Shown: positions 9,696-20,145, numbered from the stretch's first letter. The stretch: 64,000 bases of DNA from Tuwongella immobilis (GCF_901538355.1 NZ_LR593887.1:6114920-6178919); one strand, 5' to 3'. Translations and numbers: made by a program. Notes: generated by a model from the letters alone, not told the origin.

Positions 9696-12600
9696 CGCTA
9701 CTCCCTTCTGCCGTTCTGGCGAGTTGGTCCAATGTGGACAAGAGTTGAGTCTTGATTGCCTCCGGGTCTCCGTCCACAGCAAGGTCAACTTCTGTGTCCG
9801 AAACTTCCTTCTCGAGGCGGGTCAGGAAATTGTTAAGTATTCGGACTGCTGAGTGGAGGTCGAGCAACTCGCGCGGGTCGAACGTGAGAACTTCAATTGA
9901 ATCGGTTCCGCTCGCGACGGAGCCTGCCTCAGTTAGAGCCTTACCCCAAATTTCGACTCGCCTGGTGAGGTGCTGAGAACGCTGGAGGCTCTCGAATTCA
10001 GAATCCGACACGATAACATTGCTAATTTTGCGGGCTTCGTGAACCTCAGCGAAATCCGACAGAAATGCTCTTAGCGCCCCCGCCGAATCTGAAGCGGGGT
10101 AGCCCCATGCTTCCAGCTTCTCTTTGACCTCACCCGCAATCCGACCAATTTCCGCTCGTTCTTCAGCGAGGGCAGTGGAGAGTTCGCCGTACCGCTCCGT
10201 TTTTCCAAGACGTGTGAATCTGTTTTCCCAGAAATCGCTGAAATATGCATCGTCCAGCCGACCAATACTGAGGTCCTTCCTCAGTGGTTCGATAACCGCG
10301 AGAAGTGGCCGAGGATCAATGAAGTTCACTTCCCCCGTTCGTCCTTGCGGAACTTCGAGTTCCTCATGAACGAACCGCAACCAAGATGCGTGCCGCGAAT
10401 AGAGGTTGCCTGCTAGGTCTTGCCAGCGTTTTGTGAGGGCCACGACTTTCCCTGGCTCCCCCAATTTTGAGTCATCCCGAACCAGAGAACGCCAGTCCTC
10501 TTTCTTCGGCGAGAAGGGAACAAGTTTGTCCCGACCTTCCGCAAGAGGCTTCACGATCGAGGCTACGAACTCTGTCTGAGACTCCGGCAACTTTCTACGT
10601 TCGCGGATAATGGCAGCAAGGCTTAGAAGGGAGGCGGCGACACCGATTGCCACGTCGGGCGACACATCGCCCTTCGGTTGCAGGGACTGGACGACCTCGG
10701 TCTCATGCGACCTGAGCCAGCGAGCGACTACTCGCTTATGCCATTCGCCCTGCTCGAACGACCACGAATTACTGCCTTCGTACTGGAAACGAGCGAGGGC
10801 TTCGATTAGTTCCCTGGTCTCCTGAGTCCGTGGGAAATCGACAAAGAATCGCTGACTAGCTACTCTTGCGACTTGCCCTTCGATCCGGATGTACGCATAA
10901 GCCTCAGCATCTTCGTCTTTCCCCTTGTTAATGAGTGACTGCCAGACAGCACGGGGAGGCTCTCTCAAGTCGTCCCACGGGATGCACTTGCGAATCAATG
11001 CAGCGAGCCACTCGCGAACCCTCTTGTCGTCCCTGAGCTCACCGCCATTAATCCAGACATCCAGATTCCCAAGCGTTTTGGAAAGCTGTGGTGGTATCGT
11101 ATTCTGCTTTGGCTTTGTCGGCTCATTCGCAGGAGTCGCAGGTTTTGGTTGCGACTCTCCCTCAGGTATCTTCTTTACCTTCTCGGTAAAGTCCGGAAGC
11201 CCAAGCACACCCAAGAAGCCGTCGAGGGCCTGAGCTGCACCTTCAGCCGAACTGATATCAGACGATGCCCAATACTGAGCGAGCAACCGAGCACGGCGTT
11301 TGTCGGTATCCGACCAGTTGCCACCGAAGTTATTTTCAAATGCAGTCCAGTAGTGCGGCGGAGTCTTATCGACATGCGTCAGCGTTTCGGGACGTGGGAA
11401 TTCGTGCTCAACAATCGCAGTAGTATCGCGAAGGACAGGTCCTACGACGTTTTCAAGGTAGCCGCGTGGCGTTTTTGCAATTCCTAGGTTTTCGTTCACA
11501 GTTAGGCCAGACAGAAGTCGGATCGGAGCTTGTAACGTGAATGGGTAAAGACCCACATCTACCCCATCGAACGTGACCTTGCCGAATGCCTTGTGGCAGC
11601 GATCAGCCTGCTTGCAGTGAGTACACTTGCTAATCGAGACATCGTCGCCCTTACGGCGGTGTGCAGCTACTTTCTCAATTTCTTTCGGCGAGAGACGCAC
11701 CGCGTTCAAGTACCGGGCTGTGAACTCAGCGAGCCCCTCTGCATCCTCTTTCCAGTAGTTAACTGCTTTGTTGCCCAAACTCGCAATGTGCGTCACACGC
11801 TGCTTGTCGTTGTCCCGCAGCCTATTCTTAAACCCGGCATCGGTAACACCCATGACCGCGAGGAGCGGGCAGAGGCTGTCATCCCCACGCGGCTCCACGG
11901 CTTTCACAACCTCAAGGTCGAGTACCGACATTGCCGACACATCTTCGATAAAGAGCGCAAGTCGCTTCTTTTCCGCTTTAAGATCTCGCCGAATGTTCTC
12001 AAAAATTCGATACAGATTGCCGCCTGAAAGGCCGGTCATCTCCGCGATGGCGTCGTCCATGGCTTCGTTGATGAGGGCGGCGGCTCGATGCAGGAGGGCG
12101 TCATTGCTGTCCAACTCATCAATCAGTTCGCAGACTTCACCACTATTTACTTTAGCATGCTTGTCCGCCGCATTGAGGATTTTTAGATCATCACCCGTAA
12201 ACCGTGGTCGATTCTCGCGATCAGTGACATCACTTTCTTCGATTAGGAGTTTGATAGCCCGTGCCACTACGCCACCATCCCGAGTGAGCCATCGGCCGAA
12301 ACCCGTCGACTGTCCGCAGGCCGCAGCGAGGTAACGCAGTTTCTTGTCGGTCTCGACAATCGGCTTCCGTCCGCGATCAATTCTTCGTGGGCCAAGTTCC
12401 AAGGCAATCGCTTGTCGAAGTTGTTGTCTGGCAGTCTCTTCCGAAAGGCGCGCGATAGCGTCCTTCACGGGTTGCAGATACTTCCCGAACTTCTCACCCA
12501 GTTGTTCGATGATCTGCGAAAGGGCATCCTTTAGGCTTCCGTTCTTTCGACGAACAAGAACCGCGAGGACGTTTGGGTATTTATGAGCATCCGCATCGAG

Positions 12601-12903
12601 ACGAAGTTTTGTCCAAGTGATCAGGTGAGACTTACCTGTCCCGGCTTCACCCCACACGAGAACCGAGAGATCCTGACCCGGTTTCCGATGTTCCCAACCT
12701 TCCATGAGTTGTTCGTACAACTCCTGATCCCGAAGTTTGCCGCCCTCTTGCGTAACAAAGCCCTTCTCGCCAATCAAATGCTTGATGGGTGCATGAGTTG
12801 CCAGGAAGTATCCAGCCTTCTCCTCGCTCACCTTAGCAAGCGTGGTCACGGCATCGGCAACTCGTTCTACTTCCCAACAAACCGGGAGCGGTATCTGTGC
12901 CAT
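9661..12903 (-). CDS. dpdH: DpdH, AAA-type ATPase
   Basis: A 1080-residue ATPase. ATG at 12903 overlaps the dpdG stop (TGATG) and is preceded by GGGAGGGG. Walker A WGEAGTGKSHLI lies near residue 85 and a Walker B-like RLALFIEDVS near 310. A cysteine cluster CTHCKQADRCHKAF near 435 could bind zinc. The rest is long and helical, with no known domain that I recognise. In described Dpd clusters DpdH is the ATPase encoded between DpdG and DpdI, exactly as here. It probably powers assembly or DNA handling in the restriction complex; the mechanism is not known. Confidence 0.85.
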   Translation of the reverse strand: MAQIPLPVCWEVERVADAVTTLAKVSEEKAGYFLATHAPIKHLIGEKGFVTQEGGKLRDQELYEQLMEGWEHRKPGQDLSVLVWGEAGTGKSHLITWTKLRLDADAHKYPNVLAVLVRRKNGSLKDALSQIIEQLGEKFGKYLQPVKDAIARLSEETARQQLRQAIALELGPRRIDRGRKPIVETDKKLRYLAAACGQSTGFGRWLTRDGGVVARAIKLLIEESDVTDRENRPRFTGDDLKILNAADKHAKVNSGEVCELIDELDSNDALLHRAAALINEAMDDAIAEMTGLSGGNLYRIFENIRRDLKAEKKRLALFIEDVSAMSVLDLEVVKAVEPRGDDSLCPLLAVMGVTDAGFKNRLRDNDKQRVTHIASLGNKAVNYWKEDAEGLAEFTARYLNAVRLSPKEIEKVAAHRRKGDDVSISKCTHCKQADRCHKAFGKVTFDGVDVGLYPFTLQAPIRLLSGLTVNENLGIAKTPRGYLENVVGPVLRDTTAIVEHEFPRPETLTHVDKTPPHYWTAFENNFGGNWSDTDKRRARLLAQYWASSDISSAEGAAQALDGFLGVLGLPDFTEKVKKIPEGESQPKPATPANEPTKPKQNTIPPQLSKTLGNLDVWINGGELRDDKRVREWLAALIRKCIPWDDLREPPRAVWQSLINKGKDEDAEAYAYIRIEGQVARVASQRFFVDFPRTQETRELIEALARFQYEGSNSWSFEQGEWHKRVVARWLRSHETEVVQSLQPKGDVSPDVAIGVAASLLSLAAIIRERRKLPESQTEFVASIVKPLAEGRDKLVPFSPKKEDWRSLVRDDSKLGEPGKVVALTKRWQDLAGNLYSRHASWLRFVHEELEVPQGRTGEVNFIDPRPLLAVIEPLRKDLSIGRLDDAYFSDFWENRFTRLGKTERYGELSTALAEERAEIGRIAGEVKEKLEAWGYPASDSAGALRAFLSDFAEVHEARKISNVIVSDSEFESLQRSQHLTRRVEIWGKALTEAGSVASGTDSIEVLTFDPRELLDLHSAVRILNNFLTRLEKEVSDTEVDLAVDGDPEAIKTQLLSTLDQLARTAEGSSDDETQELEGSA

Positions 12904-13784
12904 CAAGAACCCCTCCCGGTTCGGTCAGTCGCATGTTCCAGCCATGTGATGCGGTCAACCTTGTTGCTCCGTAGGTCGGCACCATCACGTGGGGGATCAG
13001 CGTCGGCAATCGACCAACCGTCGCTGTCCGATGGGCAGTGAAGGCGAAGGACTTTGTCCAGATGCAGTTCGATAAGTGCCCGGCTTAGGCCGAGGCTGCA
13101 TCGACGTTCTCCAAGCCCACTCCCTGCGATTACTGCTCGATATATGTCGCCCCCATCGAGTTCAGGACATGCCGATGCAAGCTGATTGAAGAACTTGACA
13201 GCCGGAAGTTCTTTCTCTTTCCCGAAAATTTTGGGCAGACGGCGAAGCAGGCGTTTGTAAGGATCGCATTGGAATACGTCGCGAGCATCATACCAGCCAA
13301 GCCCAGCGTAGGAGTACCACCGACGAAGTCCGGTAAGCTTTGTCTCGTTGAACGGGTTAGCATCCTTGGCTTTCGGGTACGCACTTCGAAAGCAGTTTAC
13401 CCAGTAATCCCTGGTATGTTCCTTATCGGCATCGGGTCCGAGGCTAAGGACGTAACTGTAGAACGGCGCAAAGTACGGCTCCACATCGAGTTTTCCCAAC
13501 ACATGTTTGTCGAGCGATTCGCAAAGCATCGTTCTTGAATCTCGCTCGTCCTCAGCAGGAAACGTAAGGCACATCGTTTCGTTACCTCGCTCAACGAGTC
13601 CGAGTTTCTCGGCAGCCGCGATCATTTTCACGGCCTGCGGGCGCCTGTCCTTTACACCAGGTAGTCCATCGGGTTGGAGGAGTTCCGCTACCTGCGACTC
13701 GTCCCAGCGCTTCTTCGGCTGGGTGCGCATCAAATCGAGTAGAGTCTCTAACCGTGTCGGTGTTGCTAAATCGTCAGTAAACAT
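12903..13784 (-). CDS. dpdG: DpdG
   Basis: A 293-residue protein between dpdF (15-base gap) and dpdH (overlap TGATG). The first ~80 residues look like a winged-helix unit: helices around LLDLMRTQPKKRWDESQVAE, a recognition-like helix RRPQAVKMIAAAEKLGLVER, and a short strand pair. The remainder is without recognisable motifs. Position and size match DpdG of the Dpd restriction genes. A DNA-binding or adaptor role with the neighbouring ATPase DpdH is plausible from the winged helix and the coupled translation, but is not shown. Confidence 0.75.
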   Translation of the reverse strand: MFTDDLATPTRLETLLDLMRTQPKKRWDESQVAELLQPDGLPGVKDRRPQAVKMIAAAEKLGLVERGNETMCLTFPAEDERDSRTMLCESLDKHVLGKLDVEPYFAPFYSYVLSLGPDADKEHTRDYWVNCFRSAYPKAKDANPFNETKLTGLRRWYSYAGLGWYDARDVFQCDPYKRLLRRLPKIFGKEKELPAVKFFNQLASACPELDGGDIYRAVIAGSGLGERRCSLGLSRALIELHLDKVLRLHCPSDSDGWSIADADPPRDGADLRSNKVDRITWLEHATDRTGRGS

Positions 13785-13799
13785 ACAAACCTCGGGCGT

Positions 13800-16256
13800 T
13801 TACGAGCGGAGCCAATCTTCCGGACTCGTAAAAAATCCAGGATCGAGTATCCCCCGCTCATGAAGCGGGTAACGGATATTTTCTCGGGTAACTGGTGGTC
13901 GAAACCAGTGAATAACCTTGGCTCCGCCGCGTACAGCGAAGGCACCGGATGCGGTTTGGCCAAGGTGGAAGACCGCTAGCATCTCTCCAGGAAGAAGTTC
14001 CGCCGGCGAGTCTTCAATGACATCTATACGGTACGGTTTTCTAAGGTAAATCGGCAACTCTTGATAGAGGTCGTCCATGATCGAAGCTAGTTGGTCAAAG
14101 TAACCTGGCGTGGTCGCAAAACGCTGAATCTGTTTTAGTTCAAGGCACTGCCGGAACAAGGTACGGAAACGATCCCGCTCTTCCACAGGATCGGGAAGGC
14201 CGCTCACAATCACAGCCGGCGGCGTACTCTCATCGCGGGGCGACAACTCCCACTCCAACTCCGGGGAGCGGCGAGGAGTCACCTCATTAACTCGACAGTA
14301 CCTGCATCCCGCGCAAACTCGCTGCACGTTGTCACCGTAGAGAGCGGCAAGTACCACCGATACACACCGCTTGCCGCCGAGGTATTCGGCGACTCGGTTT
14401 AACCCGCTTGCCGAGGCGGCGAGTTCCTCCATTCGCGATTCCTCGACTAACTCGCCGACTTTGCGGTACGGATTGAAGTTGAGTTCGACCTCGATCCATT
14501 CTCGTGACTTCTCACCGTCCTGCCCCTGCTCGTAACTCACTCCTCGCAGAATCAGCAGGTTGGCACGTTGCAGTTGAAGCAGGAGTCGTTTGTTCCAGAG
14601 GATATTCTCTTGGCCGGTTCGCTTGCCAAGCATCTCCGTACGGACGGCAGCGGGATCAATCTGCCGCACGGCTTCATTCGCATTCGGTACCTTCCGCATG
14701 AACTCGGGCTGAGACAAGGACTCCCAACGCTCAGTCAGAAGCTCTGGGGTTATAAGTTTGGGGCAGAGACCATATGCAACCTCCTTGTCCTTCTCAGTCG
14801 GCATCAGAACACATACCGTAGTCCACCCATCCCGGCCACCGCGTCCAACCTCTTGGTAGTAGCGGTTCATGTCTTCTGGATAACAGGCATGGAGCACGCT
14901 ACGCACGTCGGGCTTATCCACGCCAAGCCCGAAAGCGGATGTCGCCACCATCAGGTCGATTTTGTCTCCCCGCCACTCCTCGAGTAGTTTCTTCCGCTCG
15001 GAAGCAGGTGTATCACCGTGAAAGCAACCGACCCTTTGGAATCCTTCTTCATACCGAAGTTTCCGAAACCAATGAACTGCCTCTTTTCGTTCCGTGACGT
15101 ACAGGATTGCTGGTCGTGGCAAACGCCAGACGCACTGCATTACACCTTCTGCTCGTTCGTCTTCAGAAGCGAACCGCTGATCAAAATACACCATCTCCGG
15201 GCGAAGGCGTTGACTTAGAAACTCCCACCAAACCCCGTTCTTCGCAGCGGGAAACAAGCTGCGAAGGTCTTCCCTCCCGGACGGTGTTAGCGTTGCCGTA
15301 AAGAGCAGCGTGCGAAGCCTGCCTGTGGAATTTGTGAGCCACGTCTTCCGAACGCCTGCGAGCAGTTGAAAATCAACACGAAAGAACGCGCCCCAAGTTT
15401 CTACGATGTGGACTTCGTCGATGACGAGGTTGTCGAGCCTACCATCGGTTGCGAGCTTTTCTAACACCGCCCTGAGTTTCCCGGTTACGCACGCTTCAGG
15501 CGATGTAATTAGGAGTCTTGTGTCCCCAGACTTCACCGCATCAATTACGGAATCTGCGTTGTCGTTAGCGGCATAGTATCGGGGTTTCAACGATGGTACG
15601 ATTTCACACGCAGATCGCCACTGGTCCATTGCGAGGGCAACGGTTGGCACCACCACAACCGTAATCCCTTGGCTGTGAGCAGCGAGAAGCTGAAAGACGA
15701 GACTCTTGCCTGTGCCCGTCGGAAGCACGACGACACTTGTGCTTCCGCGTGGCATCGAAAGTGTTCGCCAAACAGCTTCCTTTTGAGGGGCGGACTGCCA
15801 ACTCTTATAGGCAGATTTGCCGTCACCCGATCCGAGATCAAGAAGGTATCGCTCCCCAGGAAGTGCCTTGTCGGTTCGCGCGTGCCGCGGAGGAGAGTCA
15901 ATTCCGTCCGCAGGATCGAGTTTGTCATTTACGATCCATTTTGGGCAGAACGGAATCGCTTGCAAGCCTCCTGACGAAGTGATCTCAATCCCGGCGAGAG
16001 AGAGTTGCGGAAGTGCGCTATCACGTATCTTTGGAAGCCTTACTTCGCCTCCGCTCCAACGTAGTACTTGCCTCAAAAGCACAGCAGAATCAGCTCCAAA
16101 CTCAGTGCCAACCATTTCTCGGTCGTATTTCCACCCAGACAGGAACCTCCAAACCGCGTAAGGAAGCCCAGGCTGGTCAGGCTTTGGCCCTGCCTCGACA
16201 GATGCCGGGTTCCAGTCAGCAATCGCCTTCCGGAGGTGGTCAATGGAATCGCTCAT
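13800..16256 (-). CDS. dpdF: DpdF, RecQ-like helicase
   Basis: A protein of 818 residues starting at an ATG that overlaps the end of dpdE as ATGA. RecQ-type motifs are all visible: LPTGTGKSLVFQ (Walker A, about 178-189), DEVHIVETWG (motif II, about 280), TSAFGLGVDKPDVRSV (motif V), and YYQEVGRGGRDG (motif VI, near 460). A zinc-binding-like CAGCRYC occurs near 655. This is a 3'-5' type SF2 helicase by family. DpdF is the RecQ-like member of the Dpd restriction set. Together with DpdE and DpdJ it makes three distinct SF2 motors in one operon. Confidence 0.9.
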   Translation of the reverse strand: MSDSIDHLRKAIADWNPASVEAGPKPDQPGLPYAVWRFLSGWKYDREMVGTEFGADSAVLLRQVLRWSGGEVRLPKIRDSALPQLSLAGIEITSSGGLQAIPFCPKWIVNDKLDPADGIDSPPRHARTDKALPGERYLLDLGSGDGKSAYKSWQSAPQKEAVWRTLSMPRGSTSVVVLPTGTGKSLVFQLLAAHSQGITVVVVPTVALAMDQWRSACEIVPSLKPRYYAANDNADSVIDAVKSGDTRLLITSPEACVTGKLRAVLEKLATDGRLDNLVIDEVHIVETWGAFFRVDFQLLAGVRKTWLTNSTGRLRTLLFTATLTPSGREDLRSLFPAAKNGVWWEFLSQRLRPEMVYFDQRFASEDERAEGVMQCVWRLPRPAILYVTERKEAVHWFRKLRYEEGFQRVGCFHGDTPASERKKLLEEWRGDKIDLMVATSAFGLGVDKPDVRSVLHACYPEDMNRYYQEVGRGGRDGWTTVCVLMPTEKDKEVAYGLCPKLITPELLTERWESLSQPEFMRKVPNANEAVRQIDPAAVRTEMLGKRTGQENILWNKRLLLQLQRANLLILRGVSYEQGQDGEKSREWIEVELNFNPYRKVGELVEESRMEELAASASGLNRVAEYLGGKRCVSVVLAALYGDNVQRVCAGCRYCRVNEVTPRRSPELEWELSPRDESTPPAVIVSGLPDPVEERDRFRTLFRQCLELKQIQRFATTPGYFDQLASIMDDLYQELPIYLRKPYRIDVIEDSPAELLPGEMLAVFHLGQTASGAFAVRGGAKVIHWFRPPVTRENIRYPLHERGILDPGFFTSPEDWLRS

Positions 16257-19200
16257 TTCCCCCTCCCCAATTGGCCATTTACTGAGAGGAAGCCGGTTCC
16301 ATCGACAACGACTCGCCAGTTCCGAATTGCTAGTTCTAAATGCTTGAGTCCCTCCAACTCATGTGAGTCATTTTGCTCCGCTTGCCGCTGTTGTTCGGTG
16401 AGCGACAGGAGAACCATTTCCACTTCAGACCCGATGGAGTCCTCGAACTGGCGCTTCGCTTCCGGAATCGCAATCGAGTGAGCGTTCTGTACCGCTCGCC
16501 GCCATCCGTCTTGACCACCGAACGGGATCGGCACCCGTATCGCCTTTGATTTGGTAAGGTTCCACCAGGTGCGATCTTTGTCTTCGTTCTTGAGTTCGCG
16601 GCGAAGTTTTAAGAGTGCATCGCCGTCGATCTCAACCTTTCCGGCTCCATCGACAAAGAGGTGAAGCGGTTGCGCTGTGAAAACTCGCATCGCACGGCTC
16701 ACAAGGCCAGCGTTTCCGCCAAGCGGTTCAAGATCGGGAACTGCAAGCAACACAAACTCAAATCCAAACCACTGTGGCTTGTCGGGAACAGCGACATCAA
16801 CTGCGTACACGCGACCGCACTGCTGTGTGTGGATTGCGTTCATGACACCATCGAAGAACCAGTGCCCGACGGAAAAGAACTGAAGGTCTAATCGCGCCTG
16901 AGCAATCTGTCGCCGAAATGTCCCCTTCGGCGTTGTGGTTTGCTCAGGTTTTCCCTGTCCTGGGAACTCTACCTTTATGTGCTGAAACTGCCCCGCCTCA
17001 AACTCCCAGATGCCTTTCGGAAATTCGCGGTCATACTTCTCACGAGCCGGTTTCCCGGCCGCTACCTTCCAAATAAACTCAGTAAACGCCTTCTCCAGCC
17101 TGAGTTCCGCCTCTGCCAGTGAATTGCTACGCCGGTATCGCTCGGCAGCTTCTCGGTTAAACGAGGCTTCATCCAACACAGCCTCGTTTTCCTCGCGCAC
17201 CCGTTCCTGCTCGACTTGCTCGCAAAGATCGGATACGAGTTCATCCGCGGTGCGACGCTCTGGCCCAAGCAGGGAAGTAACAATGCCAAGCTCAAGTTCC
17301 CGAAGAGAGAACTCAAGACCGCTCACCGATCGCTCATAAACCTTGAATCCATCCGCGAGACACTTAACGAAATCATCTTCGACAGTGCCTCGACTAAAAA
17401 GGACGCCAACAGGAATTTCAGTGTTAGCATGGCCAATCCGGTCAAGCCGCCCGATTCGCTGCTCGATTCGGCTCACATACCAGGGCGTGTCGAAGTGGAC
17501 GACGGCACCTGCGAACTGGAAGTTTCGGCCTTCGCCACCACTTTCGTCAGAGATTAGGAAGTACGCTTCCTTATCCTTGCGGAAGCGATCAACGCTTGCT
17601 TCCTTCTCCGTAAGGCTCATGTCGCTTCGGAACTCGCAAACCGACTCGAACTCGAAAGCTTCGTGAAGTGGTGGAACCAGATGATCAACCAAACCGGGAT
17701 ACCCGGCGAAAATGACGATTTTCTTGTACTCCCCCCCATACTTGTCAACGAGTTCCACCAACGCATCAATGCGCGCTAGGCCAGTTTCCGAGTTTCGCCA
17801 AAGGTCAACTGCTTCGATGCACTCCGAAATATCGTCGTCAGAAAACCATGAACGGGCTGCACCCAGAAGCGAATCGAGGTATTGCACCCAACCTCTGGTT
17901 CCAGCAAGGTTCCCCAAGAGTTCAGGTGCAGCCCTTTGATGTCCGGGATTTACTCCTTTGAGCTTCGACAACAGTTCTGCCGCAGTTTCCGGATGCGAAA
18001 AACTCTGCATCAAAACCCGGCCAAAAGCCGACCAGACGATGGGGTCGAGTTGCCCGTGGAGTTTTCTTGCAAGGCGCATCGCAGATTGAATGGCATCAAT
18101 CTCCGGCTGTCCGGGGTCATAAGCGGTTGGCAGGAATTTCCGCACGGTCTTCTCAAGCAAACCGTCTTCAACGAGTCGCTCGCGGCGGTTCCGCACGATG
18201 CGGCGGTTGATTCTTGAACGATCTGCCGCAGTTTTAAGAAACCTAAGACCCGCGTGCTCGACTCCTTGCTCTGCCTGAAGGACTGCGTTTCCTTGCGACT
18301 GAAGAACTTCATCGCCTCGGAGGGCATGCACTGCGATTGCCTGAGAAACCACTTCCTTGATTTCGACAGGATCAGGTGGCGATTCTTCAAGCCGACGCCG
18401 CAACCGCCGCAGGTGGCGACCGATTTCAGGCTGTGCATCGTAGAGGCGATCGAAATCCTCTGGTGGAGTGCCGGTGTATCGTTCGGGTTCGAGCAGAGCG
18501 AGAAGCCGAAGGAACTCGGTCTTTCGCTGTTGCGCCGGCAGGGCGCTAAGAAGCAGAATTGAGCCGACGTTCTCCGACAAAGCCTTTACAAACGAGAACG
18601 CATCGTCGGCTACGAGCAGGTGATGCACTTCATCGACTATGACCAAGTCCCACTCGGCATCCTTTAGCCACGTTCTGTGCGGCCCGCTGATGGCATGAAG
18701 CGGCGCAATCACTGTCCGTCGCTGTTCAGGTGAAAGTCTGTCGGGCGTGGAGTAGAGGTCAAGCAGCGTGAAGACTCGAGTGCTGAACTTTGTGTAAAAC
18801 TCGCAGAGCCACTGCTGCGTAAGCGCTCCGGGGCAGAGGACGAGAACTTTTGCTGAGGGGCGAACGCTCAACAGATCTTGGACAACGATTCCGGCCTCAA
18901 TCGTTTTCCCAAGCCCAACTTCGTCGGCAAGGATGTATCGCCGAAGGCGGTCCTGAAGCACAACCCCGGCCACATAGGCTTGGTGTGGACGCACGTCGAT
19001 CCGGCTAGACAGTAGCGCCGTTAGTCCTCCACCCTGACGCACGACATCGGCAGACGCATCTACCAGTTCGCTTCGCGCCGCGAAAATCGGATACCCTTCT
19101 TGTTGAAGTCCAGAAAGGCTTGCGACCGGATTATCCCTGACGATCTCGGCTGGAACGAGTTCCGTTTCATTCACCTGAAGTTGAAGACCATCGTCAGTCG

Positions 19201-19453
19201 TAACCAAGTACACAACTGGTTGTCGGTCCTGAATCCACTCCTTGATTTCGTCAATCCGGCAACCGCGACCAGAGGCATCGCACCTAGTGCCCAATGGAAG
19301 GTATGTGCGAGTAAGTTCACCTTCCGAAAACGCCGATTTCTCGAAGAGTTTAGCTGCCCCATCTTGGAAGAAATATACCGACAAGATGGCCAGTTCGACT
19401 TTGTCGACTTTGCCGATTTTAAAATTCGGGTGGTGAACATAAAAACCAAGCAC
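16253..19453 (-). CDS. dpdE: DpdE, SNF2-type helicase
   Basis: A protein of 1066 residues and the first gene of the dpd operon. The start is GTG at 19453, with AGGAG seven bases upstream. Motifs of the SNF2/RapA group are present: ADEVGLGKTIEAG (Walker A, about 176-188), VDEVHHLL (motif II, near 273), LLLSALPAQ (motif III) and RIGRLDRIGH (motif VI, near 690). Such proteins translocate on double-stranded DNA and do not usually unwind it. About 110 bases separate its start from the transposon remnant upstream, so the operon promoter must lie in that short stretch; I see no convincing -10/-35 pair there. Confidence 0.88.
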   Translation of the reverse strand: MLGFYVHHPNFKIGKVDKVELAILSVYFFQDGAAKLFEKSAFSEGELTRTYLPLGTRCDASGRGCRIDEIKEWIQDRQPVVYLVTTDDGLQLQVNETELVPAEIVRDNPVASLSGLQQEGYPIFAARSELVDASADVVRQGGGLTALLSSRIDVRPHQAYVAGVVLQDRLRRYILADEVGLGKTIEAGIVVQDLLSVRPSAKVLVLCPGALTQQWLCEFYTKFSTRVFTLLDLYSTPDRLSPEQRRTVIAPLHAISGPHRTWLKDAEWDLVIVDEVHHLLVADDAFSFVKALSENVGSILLLSALPAQQRKTEFLRLLALLEPERYTGTPPEDFDRLYDAQPEIGRHLRRLRRRLEESPPDPVEIKEVVSQAIAVHALRGDEVLQSQGNAVLQAEQGVEHAGLRFLKTAADRSRINRRIVRNRRERLVEDGLLEKTVRKFLPTAYDPGQPEIDAIQSAMRLARKLHGQLDPIVWSAFGRVLMQSFSHPETAAELLSKLKGVNPGHQRAAPELLGNLAGTRGWVQYLDSLLGAARSWFSDDDISECIEAVDLWRNSETGLARIDALVELVDKYGGEYKKIVIFAGYPGLVDHLVPPLHEAFEFESVCEFRSDMSLTEKEASVDRFRKDKEAYFLISDESGGEGRNFQFAGAVVHFDTPWYVSRIEQRIGRLDRIGHANTEIPVGVLFSRGTVEDDFVKCLADGFKVYERSVSGLEFSLRELELGIVTSLLGPERRTADELVSDLCEQVEQERVREENEAVLDEASFNREAAERYRRSNSLAEAELRLEKAFTEFIWKVAAGKPAREKYDREFPKGIWEFEAGQFQHIKVEFPGQGKPEQTTTPKGTFRRQIAQARLDLQFFSVGHWFFDGVMNAIHTQQCGRVYAVDVAVPDKPQWFGFEFVLLAVPDLEPLGGNAGLVSRAMRVFTAQPLHLFVDGAGKVEIDGDALLKLRRELKNEDKDRTWWNLTKSKAIRVPIPFGGQDGWRRAVQNAHSIAIPEAKRQFEDSIGSEVEMVLLSLTEQQRQAEQNDSHELEGLKHLELAIRNWRVVVDGTGFLSVNGQLGRGK

Positions 19454-19564
19454 AAGCCATCTCCTGGGCTATCAAGCCAGATATCGTGCATCCGTGCCCT
19501 TCTGAAAATTGATTGAAGGTCGAATACCAACGAATTGATTGCCGTCCCCTCCCATAAACTCTAA

Positions 19565-20145
19565 GAGCCTGTCCAGAAATCCGGTTTAGCGCGTGAGGCG
19601 GCGAACCACTCCGCCCAGAACACCATCGCCTCATAGGCCGAGTCCGCGAACACCTGAGCCATGCGGGTGGCCGCGCGTTTCGCCTGCAGCGTCACCTCCT
19701 CGGCTCCGTCCCAGTCTTGGATCGAAACTGGTGTGATGCCCCCCCCGATTCGCCCAAGGGTATCAACGACAATGTGCCGTTTGCGGCCGTTCACCTTTTT
19801 TCCTCCATCGTACCCCCGCGGGTCACCCTGCTCAGTCGTCTTGAAGGTCTGATTGTCTACAATTCCGGTCTTTGGTCGCCGGTTTTTCCCATCGGCATGG
19901 TGGACCTGCTCGCCCAGAGAAGCGTGGATCGCCTCTTAGGTGCCGTTGGCCTGCCAGGCCCGGAAGTAGAAGAACACGATCCGGTACGGCGGCAGGTCGT
20001 ATGGCAATGCTCGCCAAGTACAGCCCTCGCGGCCCTGATACAAGATGGCGTTGACGATCTCCCGCCGGGTGTATTTTGGAGGGCGGCCACCCGGTTTGGG
20101 CTTTGGAACGAGATGGCTCCCCCGCCGCCACTGGGCATTCGTCAA
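19565..20145 (-). pseudogene. IS5-family transposase remnant with internal stop
   Basis: The N-terminal part (MTNAQWRRGS, then KYTRREIVNAILYQGREGCT and WRALPYDLPPYRIVFFYFRAW) is the DUF4096-type start of IS5-family DDE transposases. An in-frame TAA follows at ANGT. The same frame then continues with EAIHASLGEQ, GIVDNQTFKTTEQGDPRGYD and KVNGRKRHIVVDTLG, which holds the first catalytic Asp region. It ends shortly after the VFADSAYEAMVFWAE region, where the usual catalytic Glu and C-terminal part should follow. The product cannot be a complete transposase. Confidence 0.75.
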
